Origin: Blastococcus aurantiacus | GTDB taxonomy: Bacteria > Actinomycetota > Actinomycetes > Mycobacteriales > Geodermatophilaceae | Direction of reading: 5' to 3' | DNA length: 64,000 bases | Assembly: GCF_900102425.1 (NCBI RefSeq) | Contig: NZ_FNBT01000001.1 | Coordinates: 62,001 to 126,000, forward strand | Shown: one piece after another, positions 33,078-42,668 of the stretch | How the letters are laid out: each line of letters starts with the position of its first letter | How positions within the stretch are numbered: position 1 is the stretch's first letter | Program-made: the position numbers and the translations under genes | Notes under the pieces: generated by a model | The model's input: only the letters and a program-made list of their open reading frames with translations | Database searches by the model: none | What the model was told of the DNA's origin: nothing

Positions 33078-36000
33078 TCACCGGCCCGCCACGACGGCCG
33101 GCGCCCCGCGACGCCCCGGCAGCCACCGGGCGGGCAACCCGGGCACCACACCCGCCACGACCGCGCTCAACGCGACGACGGCCAGGACCTGCCGCTGGGT
33201 CTCCGTCCCGTCGGCGTCGGCGAGCAGCAGCCCGCCCGCCACGACGAGGGCGAGGACGGCGACGCTCCCGAGGAGGGCGGGTGCCGTCCGCGGGAGGAGC
33301 TGCCGCAGCACCCAGAGGCCGGCGAGCGCCGCCATGCCCACGAGCCCGCCGACGAGCGCGGTGCCGAGCAGGGCCGCCCCGGTGACGAAGGCGGTCATGA
33401 GGACGGCGGAGAGCGCCGCGGCGCGGCCCGGCGAGCGGGGCGGGCGGTTCCGGCCCGGACGTGCCGGCAGCGCCGCCACCAGGACCAGGAGCAGCACCGC
33501 TCCTGCACCGACGGCCAGCGCGGCGCGGTAGTAGGGGCCGGGCGCGAAGTCCAGCTGCACCGTGCCGGCCGCCCCCGGCGGGAGGATGTAGCCCTGCTGC
33601 CACCCGTCGACGGCGACCGGGGCGAGCACCTGCCCGTCCAGGCGCGCGGTCCAGCCGGGGTTGGTGTTCTCGGGGATCACGAGCAGCGTGTCCTCGCTGC
33701 GGTCCTCGACCTGCACGGTGCGGTGCTCGGCGTTCCAGCGGGGCGTCTCCGCCGCCGTGCGCACGCCGCGGTCGGTGTCGCCCGGGGACCCGACCCGCAG
33801 GAGGGTGGTCGAGTCGATGCTCATGGTCGCGCTGCTGCGCCCCAGGAGGCGGTGCTCGCCCGCCGGCAGCCGGATCGTGGGTGCGGTGTCGCAGAACTCC
33901 AGCGCCAGCGGGCGCTGCGCCTCCAGCCGGCCGACGGTGGTCCGCGCCGCGGTCAGCATCACGGTGCCGTCGACGCGCACCTCCGGACCCTCACCGCACT
34001 CGAAGAAGACCTCGGTGTCCGGATCGGCGACCGGGTTGGGGCCACCGACCTCGAGCTCGCTCACCCCGACGCCCAGCCGCTGCTCCCACCGCGTGTACGG
34101 GTCGACGGACTCGGCGTCCCCGGGCAGCAGGAAGGTGACCGAGAGCCGGTCGGTGACCACCGGGGCGAACTGCGCGATGCCGTCCTCGGCCAGCCGCACG
34201 GTCCTCGGCAGCCCACCTGCGTCGATCGAGACCGCGGTGGGTGTCGCGGCGGCCAGCCCGGGGGCGGTGACCACGCGCAGGGAGTCCACGGCTCGGGGCT
34301 CGTCCCAGGTGAGCTCGAGCGTCGGCCGGAAATCGTCGCCCCCGGCCATCCAGGCCGTCGCCGGGTTCCCGTCGACGGCCGCCGCGCCACTGCCGCGCGG
34401 ATCGGTGACCGGCTCGCTGCTGGCCTCGACCCGCGCACTGCCGCGGGCCTCGGCGAGCACCGCGTCGAGCGCCCGGCCCGGACGGGCCACCGCGGTCGCG
34501 AAGACCTCGTAGTCGAACCACTGCGACGTGCTGAACCCGCGGTCGAGCCAGATCGCCTCCTCCGACCCGCTGACGAGCCCGGGGGCACAGCGGGGGTCGC
34601 CCTCGGCGCCGGTCACGCAGCCCGACCGGCCCCGGAGGGCGTCGAACGCGAAGACGCTCACCGGGCTGGCGGGCGAGGGGGTGACGGCCGAGCGGTGCAT
34701 GTTCACACCGGGGACGCGCACCTCCGCGATGGAGAGGGCGGGGGCACCGGGGGCACCGGCCGGCACCAGCGAGCTGATGGTCACCGTGGACGTGTAGCCC
34801 TCCGGCAGGGGCAGGGCCTGCTCCTCGCCGGTGTCGGCCACCCGCACGACGAGCTCTCCGGTGTCGGTCGTGATCCGGAGCTCCTCGGGCCGGGCCACAC
34901 CCGGCTCCTGGCCGAGGGACACGATGATCTCGCGGGCCGCGACCGGCCGCTCCGTCGTCAGCCGCCACCAGGGCGGCTCGCCGCTCTCGTCCCAGGGGGC
35001 GGGCCGCCAGGCGGTCATCGGGTCGGCGTCCACGGCCGACCAGGGCTGGGTGTCCAGCCGGGCGGCGGCGAAGCCGTCGGCGTCCGACGCGGAGCTGGAG
35101 GCGGTCGGGGTGCCGCCGAGGTACTCGATCACGCTCTCCGCGGCGCCGAGGGCGGGGAGCACGTAGTCGCGCGCCGGGTTGTCCAGGCGCAGCGCGTCCT
35201 GCTCCGTGAGCCCCCCGGAGGTGGCGCCGATCAACCGGCCGTAGTTCCGCTCGCGCCGGATGAGCGCGTCGGTCACCATGGCCGGCTCGATCGGGGCCCC
35301 GGGGGTGCCGGCCATGAGGGTGGGCCGGTCGGTGATCATCCCGCGGTCCTCCAGCGACAGCAGGGCTTCGGGACCGCCGTGCACGGTGACCGCCGAGGAC
35401 AGCGGCGCCGTCCACGCCGACGGCGCGGTGTCCGCGACGGCGTAGACCTCGACGGCCGGCGCCGGCTCGTCGAGCCCGGCGTCGGCGACCGAGCCGTCGC
35501 GCAGGTCGTCGCCGCCCGACACGGGGCCGAAGGTGGCGACCAGGCCGATGCCCGGCGAGTCGCGCAAGGCCTGGCGCACCAGCACCGCGCGGGTCGCGAC
35601 CGCCTCACCGGTGTCGAGGTCGTTGCGCAGGACCAGGTGGGAGATGCCGGCCCGCGCGAGGTACCGGGTCAGACCCGCGGAGCCCTCCCCCACTTCCAGC
35701 CGCGCCTCGATGGCGTCGAGCATGCGGATGTGGCCCTCGGGGGTCAGCGGGATCGCGTTGCGGACGTCCCACGGGGACTCCGCGAGCGCCTGCATCGGCT
35801 CGTCGATCGGCGTCCCCCACTCGTACTCGGGGAAGGAGGACCCGGGCACCAGCAGGGCCCGGCCGCTGGGCTGCTCCGCGGCCAGGAAGTCCGCCGTCTG
35901 CTGCCAGTAGCCGGGGACGTCGGAGAAGCCGGCCGGCGGTGCGAGCCGCCCGGCCAGCGCCGGGGAGACCGACGCCACGAGCGCCAGCGCGAGCGCGAGC

Positions 36001-37313
36001 AGCACCGCGCGCGAGGCCAGGGTCGCCCCGCCCCGTCGCCCGTGCCGCGCTCCGGCATCCTCGCGGACCCGCCGCACGTGCCGGACGGCGACACCACCGA
36101 GGTGTGCCAGGCCGAGCACCAGCGGCAGGCGGACCACCGGGTCCCACTTGTGCACGTTGCGCAGCGGCGCCAGCGGTCCGTCGAGCCAGTCGTGCAGCCG
36201 CTCGGCCAGCACTCCCTGCACCTCGGCGAGGTGCCCCAGGGAGACCAGACCGACGCCGGCCAGGAGTCCCAGGACGAGCCAGGTGCGCTCCGGCAGATCG
36301 CGCCGGCACATCGCGGCCAGCCCGGCCGTGGCGAGGAGGACCGTGCCCACGATCGGGACGACCTCGTGCACGAGCGCCCACCCCGCCGGCCAGTTCGGAC
36401 CCGACGGCGAGGCCAGCGCGGCGAGCCAGTGCGACGTCCCGCGCAGCACGCTGAGCACGTCGGTCGGGAAGGTCGTGGCCGCGGCCGTCTCGATGTAGTA
36501 GAGGAACGACGAGCCGAACCGGCCCAGCAGCACCAGGGGGCCGGCCCACCAGGCGGTGGCGAGACCGACGGCGACCACCCACCAGGCGATCAACCGGCGC
36601 TTGAACGGGCCGGCCGGACGGGTCAGCAGGTACAGCACGGCCAGTGGCAGGACGGCCGCGGTGGCGACGGCGTTGACCCCGCCGACGCAGAAGACGGCCA
36701 GACCCGACAGCGCGGCGGCACGCCTTGCGGAGCCGCGGTCCGCCGCGCCCACGAGCGGCACGAGGACCCACGGGGCCAGCGCCAGCGGGATGGTCTCGAT
36801 CGAGATGGCGCCGATCTCGGTGACCATGCGCGGCGACAGCGCGTAGGCGATGCCGGCCAGCACCGCCGTCGCCGGGGTGCCGATGCGCAACCGGCGGGCC
36901 AGGAGCACGACGCCGAGGAAGGCGACGCTCATCAGCGCCGCGAACCACAGCCGCTGGACGATCCACGCCGGCACCCCGGCCAGCTGCCCGAGCGCGAAGA
37001 ACGGGCCCATCGGGAAGAGGTAGCCGTAGGCCTGGTTCTGGATCTGACCGGCGGCGCCCTCGGGCTCCCACAGGGTGAGCGCCCGGCCGAGGAAGGCCAG
37101 CGGGTCGACCACCAGGTCCGACTTCGTGTCGCCCAGGATCTTCCCCGGCGCCTGCAGCATCGCCAGCACCAGGAAGCCGGCGCAGACCAGCGCCAGCCGC
37201 CAGCGCCCCAGCAGGGCCCTGAACCGTCCCGTCACGGGCTCGCGGGGTCCACCCGACGAGGCGGCGTCGGTGGACGAAGGTCCGGCGGGCGTGCCGGTGA
37301 CCATGGTCGCCAT
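33078..37313 (-). CDS. aftD: alpha-(1->3)-arabinofuranosyltransferase, AftD family
   Basis: 1411 residues, matching mycobacterial AftD (about 1400). The N-terminal third has about a dozen membrane helices of GT-C fold, with DTKSDLVVDPLAFLGRAL near residue 62 (acidic loop at the active site), QAYGYLFPMGPFFALGQL, and AYALSPRMVTEIGAISIETI. The long periplasmic part contains several discoidin/carbohydrate-binding-like beta domains (for example about 735-850 and 945-1100), and helices return at the C-terminus. AftD adds alpha-1,3 arabinofuranose branches from decaprenyl-phosphoarabinose to arabinan. It sits 21 bases after DUF3068 and ten before the DUF4185-like gene: one operon. Confidence 0.92.
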   Translation of the reverse strand: MATMVTGTPAGPSSTDAASSGGPREPVTGRFRALLGRWRLALVCAGFLVLAMLQAPGKILGDTKSDLVVDPLAFLGRALTLWEPEGAAGQIQNQAYGYLFPMGPFFALGQLAGVPAWIVQRLWFAALMSVAFLGVVLLARRLRIGTPATAVLAGIAYALSPRMVTEIGAISIETIPLALAPWVLVPLVGAADRGSARRAAALSGLAVFCVGGVNAVATAAVLPLAVLYLLTRPAGPFKRRLIAWWVVAVGLATAWWAGPLVLLGRFGSSFLYYIETAAATTFPTDVLSVLRGTSHWLAALASPSGPNWPAGWALVHEVVPIVGTVLLATAGLAAMCRRDLPERTWLVLGLLAGVGLVSLGHLAEVQGVLAERLHDWLDGPLAPLRNVHKWDPVVRLPLVLGLAHLGGVAVRHVRRVREDAGARHGRRGGATLASRAVLLALALALVASVSPALAGRLAPPAGFSDVPGYWQQTADFLAAEQPSGRALLVPGSSFPEYEWGTPIDEPMQALAESPWDVRNAIPLTPEGHIRMLDAIEARLEVGEGSAGLTRYLARAGISHLVLRNDLDTGEAVATRAVLVRQALRDSPGIGLVATFGPVSGGDDLRDGSVADAGLDEPAPAVEVYAVADTAPSAWTAPLSSAVTVHGGPEALLSLEDRGMITDRPTLMAGTPGAPIEPAMVTDALIRRERNYGRLIGATSGGLTEQDALRLDNPARDYVLPALGAAESVIEYLGGTPTASSSASDADGFAAARLDTQPWSAVDADPMTAWRPAPWDESGEPPWWRLTTERPVAAREIIVSLGQEPGVARPEELRITTDTGELVVRVADTGEEQALPLPEGYTSTVTISSLVPAGAPGAPALSIAEVRVPGVNMHRSAVTPSPASPVSVFAFDALRGRSGCVTGAEGDPRCAPGLVSGSEEAIWLDRGFSTSQWFDYEVFATAVARPGRALDAVLAEARGSARVEASSEPVTDPRGSGAAAVDGNPATAWMAGGDDFRPTLELTWDEPRAVDSLRVVTAPGLAAATPTAVSIDAGGLPRTVRLAEDGIAQFAPVVTDRLSVTFLLPGDAESVDPYTRWEQRLGVGVSELEVGGPNPVADPDTEVFFECGEGPEVRVDGTVMLTAARTTVGRLEAQRPLALEFCDTAPTIRLPAGEHRLLGRSSATMSIDSTTLLRVGSPGDTDRGVRTAAETPRWNAEHRTVQVEDRSEDTLLVIPENTNPGWTARLDGQVLAPVAVDGWQQGYILPPGAAGTVQLDFAPGPYYRAALAVGAGAVLLLVLVAALPARPGRNRPPRSPGRAAALSAVLMTAFVTGAALLGTALVGGLVGMAALAGLWVLRQLLPRTAPALLGSVAVLALVVAGGLLLADADGTETQRQVLAVVALSAVVAGVVPGLPARWLPGRRGAPAVVAGR

Positions 37314-37334
37314 GTGCAGAGTTCCCCCGTCGCC

Positions 37335-38303
37335 TCAGGCGCTCGGGACGGGAACCCGCACGGGCTCGTCCTGGGCGTCGTCGGGCTGGGCGGGGTTCCG
37401 GCGGAGGGCGAGGAGCGCGCCGGTGGCGAGGAGCGCAGCGCCGGTGCTGGACGCGGCCCACCGCACCCCCGTCCTCAGGTCGCCACGGTCGTCGCGGACC
37501 TGCTCGGCGCGGTCGATCGCGTCGTCGACGGAGGCCTCCGACCAGTGGAACGTGCCGGCCAGGAGGACGGCCCCCGCGGCGCCGTCGGGACCACGCAACG
37601 CGGTCACCGGGCTCTCCTCCTCGGACACGACGACACCGCTGACCGGCTCGACCAGCACCGTGCGAGAGCTGGTGTGCACGACCTCGGCCTCGATCTCGAC
37701 GGCGTCGTCCCCGACCAGGCGACCGGGTACGGGCACCGACCGGACCACCTGCTCGGGGACCTCCTGCTCGAAGCGGTACACCCGCAGGCCGTCGAGCTGC
37801 TCGGCGCCCACGTAGCGGGCAGGGAACGGCTGCCTCGCCGTGGTGTCCCAGAGATCGTAGTCGCGCTGCTGCGTGTCGGCCGGGAAGCGCAGCGTGAGGC
37901 CACGGACGTCGACGGGCTCCCCGTCGATGGACTCGCCGACGCAGTTCACCGCCTCGGCGCTGCGGCGGTCCAGGCACACGAGGGTGGTGCTCGTGGCGAT
38001 CAGTGTGCCGTTCGCGTCGTCGGTCTCGGACACGTACTGCCAGACGGCGGTGTCGTCGTCGGCGGCTCCGGTGTCCTCGTCCCCGCGGACGCGGACCGAC
38101 ACGGTGACCTCCTCGCCCGTCACCTCGGCGACCTGCGCCGGGTCCAGGTACCGGACCTGCTGCCCGATCGACTCCGTCGCGAGGTCCTCGTCCAGGCGCA
38201 GCTCGGCCGGCGACAGCGGCACCCAGGCGTCCGCCGTGACCGCCGCGACGACCGCGAGACCTCCCAGGCCCATCACGGCCAGCCCGACGACACGCGTCCG
38301 CAT
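37335..38303 (-). CDS. DUF3068 (PorA-like) membrane protein
   Basis: 322 residues. A short cytoplasmic start is followed by a membrane helix (VVGLAVMGLGGLAVVAAVTA), a long extracytoplasmic domain, a second helix (WAASSTGAALLATGALLALR) near residue 290 and an acidic tail. The family (annotated DUF3068 or 'PorA family') occurs beside aftD in mycobacteria and relatives; its function is unknown. ATG at 38303 gives the usual length. It is the first gene of the AftD operon, with the divergent methyltransferase/glycosyltransferase genes beyond. The extracellular domain contains conserved acidic stretches and two Cys (VCLDRR and NCVGES) that may pair. Confidence 0.85.
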   Translation of the reverse strand: MRTRVVGLAVMGLGGLAVVAAVTADAWVPLSPAELRLDEDLATESIGQQVRYLDPAQVAEVTGEEVTVSVRVRGDEDTGAADDDTAVWQYVSETDDANGTLIATSTTLVCLDRRSAEAVNCVGESIDGEPVDVRGLTLRFPADTQQRDYDLWDTTARQPFPARYVGAEQLDGLRVYRFEQEVPEQVVRSVPVPGRLVGDDAVEIEAEVVHTSSRTVLVEPVSGVVVSEEESPVTALRGPDGAAGAVLLAGTFHWSEASVDDAIDRAEQVRDDRGDLRTGVRWAASSTGAALLATGALLALRRNPAQPDDAQDEPVRVPVPSA

Positions 38304-38566
38304 GCAGCTCCCCCTCGCCGCTACGGCTTGCGCGGCACGGGTTCCGACGGTACGTGACTCCGGCGCCCCGGTCCCGGACGACGCCCCGACACCCGGACCC
38401 GGGAATCGACCGCCTCCGCCGGCACGCCGCGACACGCCCGGGGGGCGCCGGGGACCCCCGGGCCGGACGAGTTCCCCGGGCCTCCCGGGCCCGCTGGTGC
38501 ACAGGTGGGAGGCGCGCCCACCGGTGCGCGTGGTGCGAGAGCGCCTCCGACCCGGGAGGCCGGGGA

Positions 38567-39295
38567 TCAGCTGTTCCGGCGCAGCACCAGGACCATGTTC
38601 CAGGTGGCGAACTCACGCAGGCCGGGAACGCGGGCGACCCAGGCGGCCCACCACGGGTGGTACCGGGGCAGCGCGGCGATCAGCTCGGCGTCCGGGCAGG
38701 CGCGGGCCCACTTGCAGGCGGCGCCGGCCGAGGCCGCGAAGAGGGACTCCCCGTACTTGTTCTTCGGCTCGGCCCCGTTGCGCTTGATGTACCGGCGGCG
38801 GGCACGGTGGCCACCGAGGTAGTGCCACGGCGCCGTCTCGTGCCCACCCCACGGCGACAGCCACGGGGTGAAGGAGAGGAAGACGAGTCCCCCGGGTTTG
38901 GTCACACGCACCATCTCGTCGGCCATCCGCACGGGGTGCCGCACGTGCTCGAGCACGTTGGACGAGTAGCAGACGTCGACCGCGCCGGTGCGGATCGGCA
39001 GCTCCTCACCACTGCCCCGCAGCGTGCCCGGCTCCGGCTCGCCGCGGGCGGACATCTCGCCGGCGTCCGGCTCGAGGCCCACGTACGTGGCACCGGCGCC
39101 ACGGAAGGCATCCGCGAAGTAGCCGGGGCCGCCGCCCACGTCCAGCACCGTGGTGCCGGCGAGGTCGACCCAGTGGGACAGCTGCGCCACCGAATCGGCG
39201 GCCAGCACGCTGTAGAAGCGCTCCGGGTCGTCCTGTTCGTGCAGGAACGCCTGGAAGAGCGAGACCGACCGCGAGAGGGTGGCCGATCGGTTCAT
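38567..39295 (-). CDS. class I SAM-dependent methyltransferase
   Basis: 242 residues of the UbiE/Methyltransf_11 type. Motif I is VLDVGGGPGYFADAFRGAG near residue 50, followed by YVGLEPDAGEMSARG and VCYSSNVLEHVRHPVRM near 107. The C-terminal part has WGGHETAPWHYLGGHRARR, which is characteristic of the mycobacterial Rv0224c-like group. ATG at 39295; the glycosyltransferase gene begins 73 bases away on the other strand, so they share a promoter region. It probably methylates a sugar or lipid in envelope assembly. Confidence 0.87.
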   Translation of the reverse strand: MNRSATLSRSVSLFQAFLHEQDDPERFYSVLAADSVAQLSHWVDLAGTTVLDVGGGPGYFADAFRGAGATYVGLEPDAGEMSARGEPEPGTLRGSGEELPIRTGAVDVCYSSNVLEHVRHPVRMADEMVRVTKPGGLVFLSFTPWLSPWGGHETAPWHYLGGHRARRRYIKRNGAEPKNKYGESLFAASAGAACKWARACPDAELIAALPRYHPWWAAWVARVPGLREFATWNMVLVLRRNS

Positions 39296-39367
39296 CCGTG
39301 TACTCCAAAGGGTCGTAGGACTCGTCGCGGGTCGAAGCCGCTGCTCGGGTGCATTAGTGTGCCGCGG

Positions 39368-40639
39368 GTGTTGTACCGAACGACGGACATCGATGTTCTC
39401 TTCGTGAACTGGCGTGATGTCAGCCACCCGGAGGGCGGCGGATCGGAACGGTACGTGCAGCGGATCGCGGAGGGTCTGGCTGCCGCCGGGCTCCGTGTGA
39501 CCTTGTTCTGCGCCGAGCACGGCCGCGCTCCCCGCGAGGAGATCCTCAACGGTGTCCGGATCGTCCGGCGCGGCGGGCGGCTGAGCATCTACCCGCGGGC
39601 CATGGCGTTCGTCCGGAAGACCAAGCCCCGTCTGGTCGTCGACGTCCAGAACGGCATCCCCTTCTGCAGCACCCTGGCCACCCGCTCGCCGGTGACCACC
39701 GTGGTCTTCCACGTGCACAAGGAGCAGTGGCCGATCGTCTTCGGTCCCGTCGGCGGGCGCATCGGCTGGTGGCTGGAGTCGAAGGTGGCGCCCCGGGTCT
39801 ACCGCCGGGTGCCCTACGTGACGATCTCGGACGCGACCGGGCGCGAGATGGCCGGTCTCGGCATCGCCCCCGAGCGGACGACGCTGGTCCCCGTGGGCAC
39901 CGAGCCGGTCGTCCCCGTCGACGTGCCGCGCTCCCCGACGCCGCGGCTGATCACGCTGGGCCGGCTGGTCCCCCACAAGCAGGTCGAGCACTCGCTGGAC
40001 ATCCTCGCCCGGCTGAGCGACCGCTGGCCCGACCTCACCCTCGCCGTCGTCGGCGAGGGCTGGTGGGAGGAGACGCTGCGCACCCAGGCCGAGCGGCTCG
40101 GCGTGGCCGACCGTGTCGAGTTCCTCGGGTTCCTCGACGAGAAGGCCAAGCACGAGCAGCTCGCCGCCGCATGGGTGTTCGTCTGCCCGTCGGTGAAGGA
40201 GGGCTGGGGCATGGTGGTCATCGAGGCCGGTGGCCACGGTGTGCCGACGGTCGGCTACCACTCCTCCGGTGGCCTGCAGGAGTCGGTCGTGGACGGCGTC
40301 AGCGGCGTGCTCGTCGACGACCTCGACCAGATGACCGACGCCGTCGCCGGCCTCCTCGAGGACGCCGACGCCCGCCGCGCCATGGGCGAGGCCGCCGCGC
40401 GGCACGCGGCCACCTTCGAGTGGTCGGCCAGCGTCCGGGAGTTCGCCGGCGTCCTGGCCCGCTCCGTCCACGAGTCGTCGCGCGCCGACGTCCGCGCCGA
40501 CGCCGGCGACCTGGTCGAGCTGCTGGAGCGCATCCAGCACGGCACCGGCGACCTGGCCCTGGAGCTCGCCGCCCACGTCGAGGTGTCCGCGGCCGGCACG
40601 GCACGCTCCCGGGAGACCGCTTCCTCAGGGCTGCCGTGA
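39368..40639 (+). CDS. glycosyltransferase family 4
   Basis: About 423 residues with the two-domain GT-B fold of GT4. The N-terminal half has VLFVNWRDVSHPEGGGSERY near the start and the C-terminal half has LGRLVPHKQVEHSLDILARL near residue 198, plus the donor-site motif KEGWGMVVIEAGGHGVPTVG near 277 (E-x7-E type). It transfers a sugar from a nucleotide donor at the cytoplasmic face of the membrane. The start is unclear: GTG at 39359, GTG at 39368 or TTG at 39371 would all fit, and there is no ribosome site, so a leaderless message is possible. It is divergent from the methyltransferase and upstream of a flippase gene (67 bases). Confidence 0.88.
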   Translation: MLYRTTDIDVLFVNWRDVSHPEGGGSERYVQRIAEGLAAAGLRVTLFCAEHGRAPREEILNGVRIVRRGGRLSIYPRAMAFVRKTKPRLVVDVQNGIPFCSTLATRSPVTTVVFHVHKEQWPIVFGPVGGRIGWWLESKVAPRVYRRVPYVTISDATGREMAGLGIAPERTTLVPVGTEPVVPVDVPRSPTPRLITLGRLVPHKQVEHSLDILARLSDRWPDLTLAVVGEGWWEETLRTQAERLGVADRVEFLGFLDEKAKHEQLAAAWVFVCPSVKEGWGMVVIEAGGHGVPTVGYHSSGGLQESVVDGVSGVLVDDLDQMTDAVAGLLEDADARRAMGEAAARHAATFEWSASVREFAGVLARSVHESSRADVRADAGDLVELLERIQHGTGDLALELAAHVEVSAAGTARSRETASSGLP

Positions 40640-40706
40640 GCTGGGGCGGCCACCCGGACACCCGGCGGCGAGCGGTCCACCCGGACCCTCGGTGCGGGGT
40701 GCGGGG

Positions 40707-41981
40707 ATGACCGCCACGGAAGCGCCACCGGCCCCGGGCTTCCTCCGCCGGCGCCGCGCGGCCGCCGTCCCGGCCGCGCTCGTCTCGCTGGCCCTGCTGG
40801 GCGTCAACGGGCTCGCGTACGTCATGACCGTCGTGGCGGCCCGCCTCCTCGCGCCGGAGGCCTTCGGTGAACTGGCCGCCCTGCTGGGGGTCATGTTCAT
40901 CGGCGTGGTCCCGGCGATCGGGCTGCAGACCGCGGCGGCGCTGACCCTGGGCGCCAACCCCCGCGACCGCGCGGCCGTGGTGGCCCGGCTGCACACCGCC
41001 ACCTGGGTCGGGGCCGGGGCCGTCGGCCTCCTCGGGCTCCTGGCCGTCGTCCCCCTGGTGTCGCTCCTCCACCTCTCCGGTCCCTCGACGGTGCTGTGGC
41101 TGATCGCCGTCCTGGTCCCGCACACCCTCGTCGGCGGCTACGACGGCCTGCTCCAGGGCACCCGGCGCTACCGCCGGCTGGCACTGGTGAACACCACCTT
41201 CGGCGTGCTCAAGTCCGGCGGCGGCATCGCCGGTCTGGTCATCGGCGGAACGCCCGAGGCCGCGCTCATCGGGATGGCGGCGGGCTGCGCGGGCAGCGCC
41301 GTCGTCGGCTGGTGGTTCTCCGGCCGTCCCGGCTTCGCCCGCGGCCTGCGGGTGCACGTCGTGGCGGCCACGAAGGCCTCCGGCGCCCTCCTCGGTCTGG
41401 TGCTCATGGTCAACCTCGACCTGCTGCTGGCCCGCCACCACCTGCCCGCCGATCTGGCCGGCGAGTACGCCGTCGCCTCGATCTTCGCCAAGGTCGCCTT
41501 CTGGCTCCCGCAGGGCGTCAGCGTCGTCCTGCTGCCCCGGCTGGCCAACGCCGGGGGACGACGGCGGCTGCTGCCGGTCGCCGCCGCCCTGGTCGCCCTG
41601 GTCGGCGCGGTGATCACCGCCGCCACGGCGGTGCTCGGCGCACGGGCCCTCCCCCTGGTGGGCGGCGCGGAGTACGGCGACGCGCTGGGCGGCGCGGTCT
41701 GGGTCTTCGCGATCCTCGGGACGCTGTTCGCCCTGGCCCAGCTGCTGCTCTACTCCGGCATCGCCGCCTCCGACCGCGTCGCCGCGGTCGCGGTGTGGTG
41801 CGCGGTGGCGGTGGAGGGCATCGGCGTGGAGGTGATGGCCTACCGGGACGGCCTGACCGTGCTGACGGTGGCCGGCATCGCGGTCGGCGCCAGCGTCCTG
41901 CTCGTCGGCACCGGTCTCATCCGGCTGTGGCGCGCGCACGGCTCGCCGCCCGTTCCGGCCCGGGGACCGATCACGGCCTGA
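40707..41981 (+). CDS. polysaccharide/lipid-linked oligosaccharide flippase (MOP family)
   Basis: 424 residues with about 12-14 membrane helices (LVSLALLGVNGLAYVMTVVA first, then FGELAALLGVMFIGVVPAIG). The helix pattern and MVNLDLLLARHHLPADLAGE near residue 235 match Wzx/MurJ-type exporters of the MOP superfamily. It would turn a lipid-linked glycan across the membrane. The start ATG at 40707 is used; a GTG at 40692 is in frame. It follows the glycosyltransferase gene on the same strand and completes an envelope-glycan module. Confidence 0.87.
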   Translation: MTATEAPPAPGFLRRRRAAAVPAALVSLALLGVNGLAYVMTVVAARLLAPEAFGELAALLGVMFIGVVPAIGLQTAAALTLGANPRDRAAVVARLHTATWVGAGAVGLLGLLAVVPLVSLLHLSGPSTVLWLIAVLVPHTLVGGYDGLLQGTRRYRRLALVNTTFGVLKSGGGIAGLVIGGTPEAALIGMAAGCAGSAVVGWWFSGRPGFARGLRVHVVAATKASGALLGLVLMVNLDLLLARHHLPADLAGEYAVASIFAKVAFWLPQGVSVVLLPRLANAGGRRRLLPVAAALVALVGAVITAATAVLGARALPLVGGAEYGDALGGAVWVFAILGTLFALAQLLLYSGIAASDRVAAVAVWCAVAVEGIGVEVMAYRDGLTVLTVAGIAVGASVLLVGTGLIRLWRAHGSPPVPARGPITA

Positions 41982-42142
41982 GCCCGCGCACGTCTGCGAC
42001 ACCGCGCGGCCAGGCCAAGATCAGCAGAACGGGCGAACCAGGACTACTCCCCCGCCTGCGCGGGCAGGAGCTGCACGGTCGCCCGCCCCGATGTCCGGGC
42101 GGGCCGCTCAGCAGACGAGCCGAGACGAGAGGAGCGCCGTCC

Positions 42143-42544
42143 ATGGCGTCCGTCATCCACTACACGATCGCGACCGAGGCCGAGAAGAGCCCCGACTTCC
42201 GTCGCGTGCTCTGGACCGGGGAGCACACCCAGCTCGTCATCATGACCATCCCGAAGGACGGCGAAATCGGCGAGGAGATCCACGAGGTGGACCAGATCCT
42301 CACCTTCGTCAGCGGCACCGGGAAGGCGATCATCGGCGGGTCGGAGAAGGCCGTCGCCCAGGGCGACCTCGTCGTGGTGCCCGCCGGGAAGAAGCACAAC
42401 TTCCTCAACACCGGCGAGAACCCGCTGATCCTCTACACGGTCTACGGCCCGCCGGAGCACGCCGACGGCGCGGTGCACAAGACCAAGGAGGAGGCCGACC
42501 GGCTGGAGGAAGAGGGCAAGGACGAGCCCCCGACGTCCGACTGA
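42143..42544 (+). CDS. cupin-domain protein
   Basis: 133 residues, one small cupin barrel. The first motif is GEEIHEVDQILTFVSGTGKA near residue 37 and the second PAGKKHNFLNTGENPLI near 78; the His and Glu metal ligands are partly kept (EIHEVDQ, KKHNFLN). An acidic tail follows. Such proteins bind a metal or a small molecule and may be isomerases or sensors. ATG at 42143 follows an AGGAG site, and a perfect hairpin follows the stop, so it is a single-gene transcript. Confidence 0.88.
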   Translation: MASVIHYTIATEAEKSPDFRRVLWTGEHTQLVIMTIPKDGEIGEEIHEVDQILTFVSGTGKAIIGGSEKAVAQGDLVVVPAGKKHNFLNTGENPLILYTVYGPPEHADGAVHKTKEEADRLEEEGKDEPPTSD

Positions 42545-42577
42545 GCCCGGGCCGACCCCGGCTCACCACCGGCTCCG

Positions 42578-42610
42578 GAAGGGCCGCCGTCGTTCCGACG
42601 GCGGCCCTTC
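42578..42610 (+). terminator. terminator after the cupin gene
   Basis: Perfect 15-base stem GAAGGGCCGCCGTCG / CGACGGCGGCCCTTC with a TTC loop, 33 bases after the stop. One of the clearest terminators in the window. Confidence 0.85.
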
Positions 42611-42668
42611 GCGTGCCGGCGGGACACCGGGTGGCCGGCCGCACCGGCGGGAAGGGAGACTCGGGGGC

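Noticed and set aside
32826-38357. An open frame of more than 1800 codons on the plus strand opposite aftD
   Set aside because: It is antisense to aftD and DUF3068, has Arg/Gly/His-rich low-complexity translation with no domain, and exists because GC-rich codons rarely give stops in that frame.
38304-38566. GC-rich inverted repeats between the DUF3068 and methyltransferase genes, considered as terminator or small RNA
   Set aside because: Several overlapping CCCGGG-type symmetries occur but none forms a convincing single hairpin at the right distance from the methyltransferase stop.
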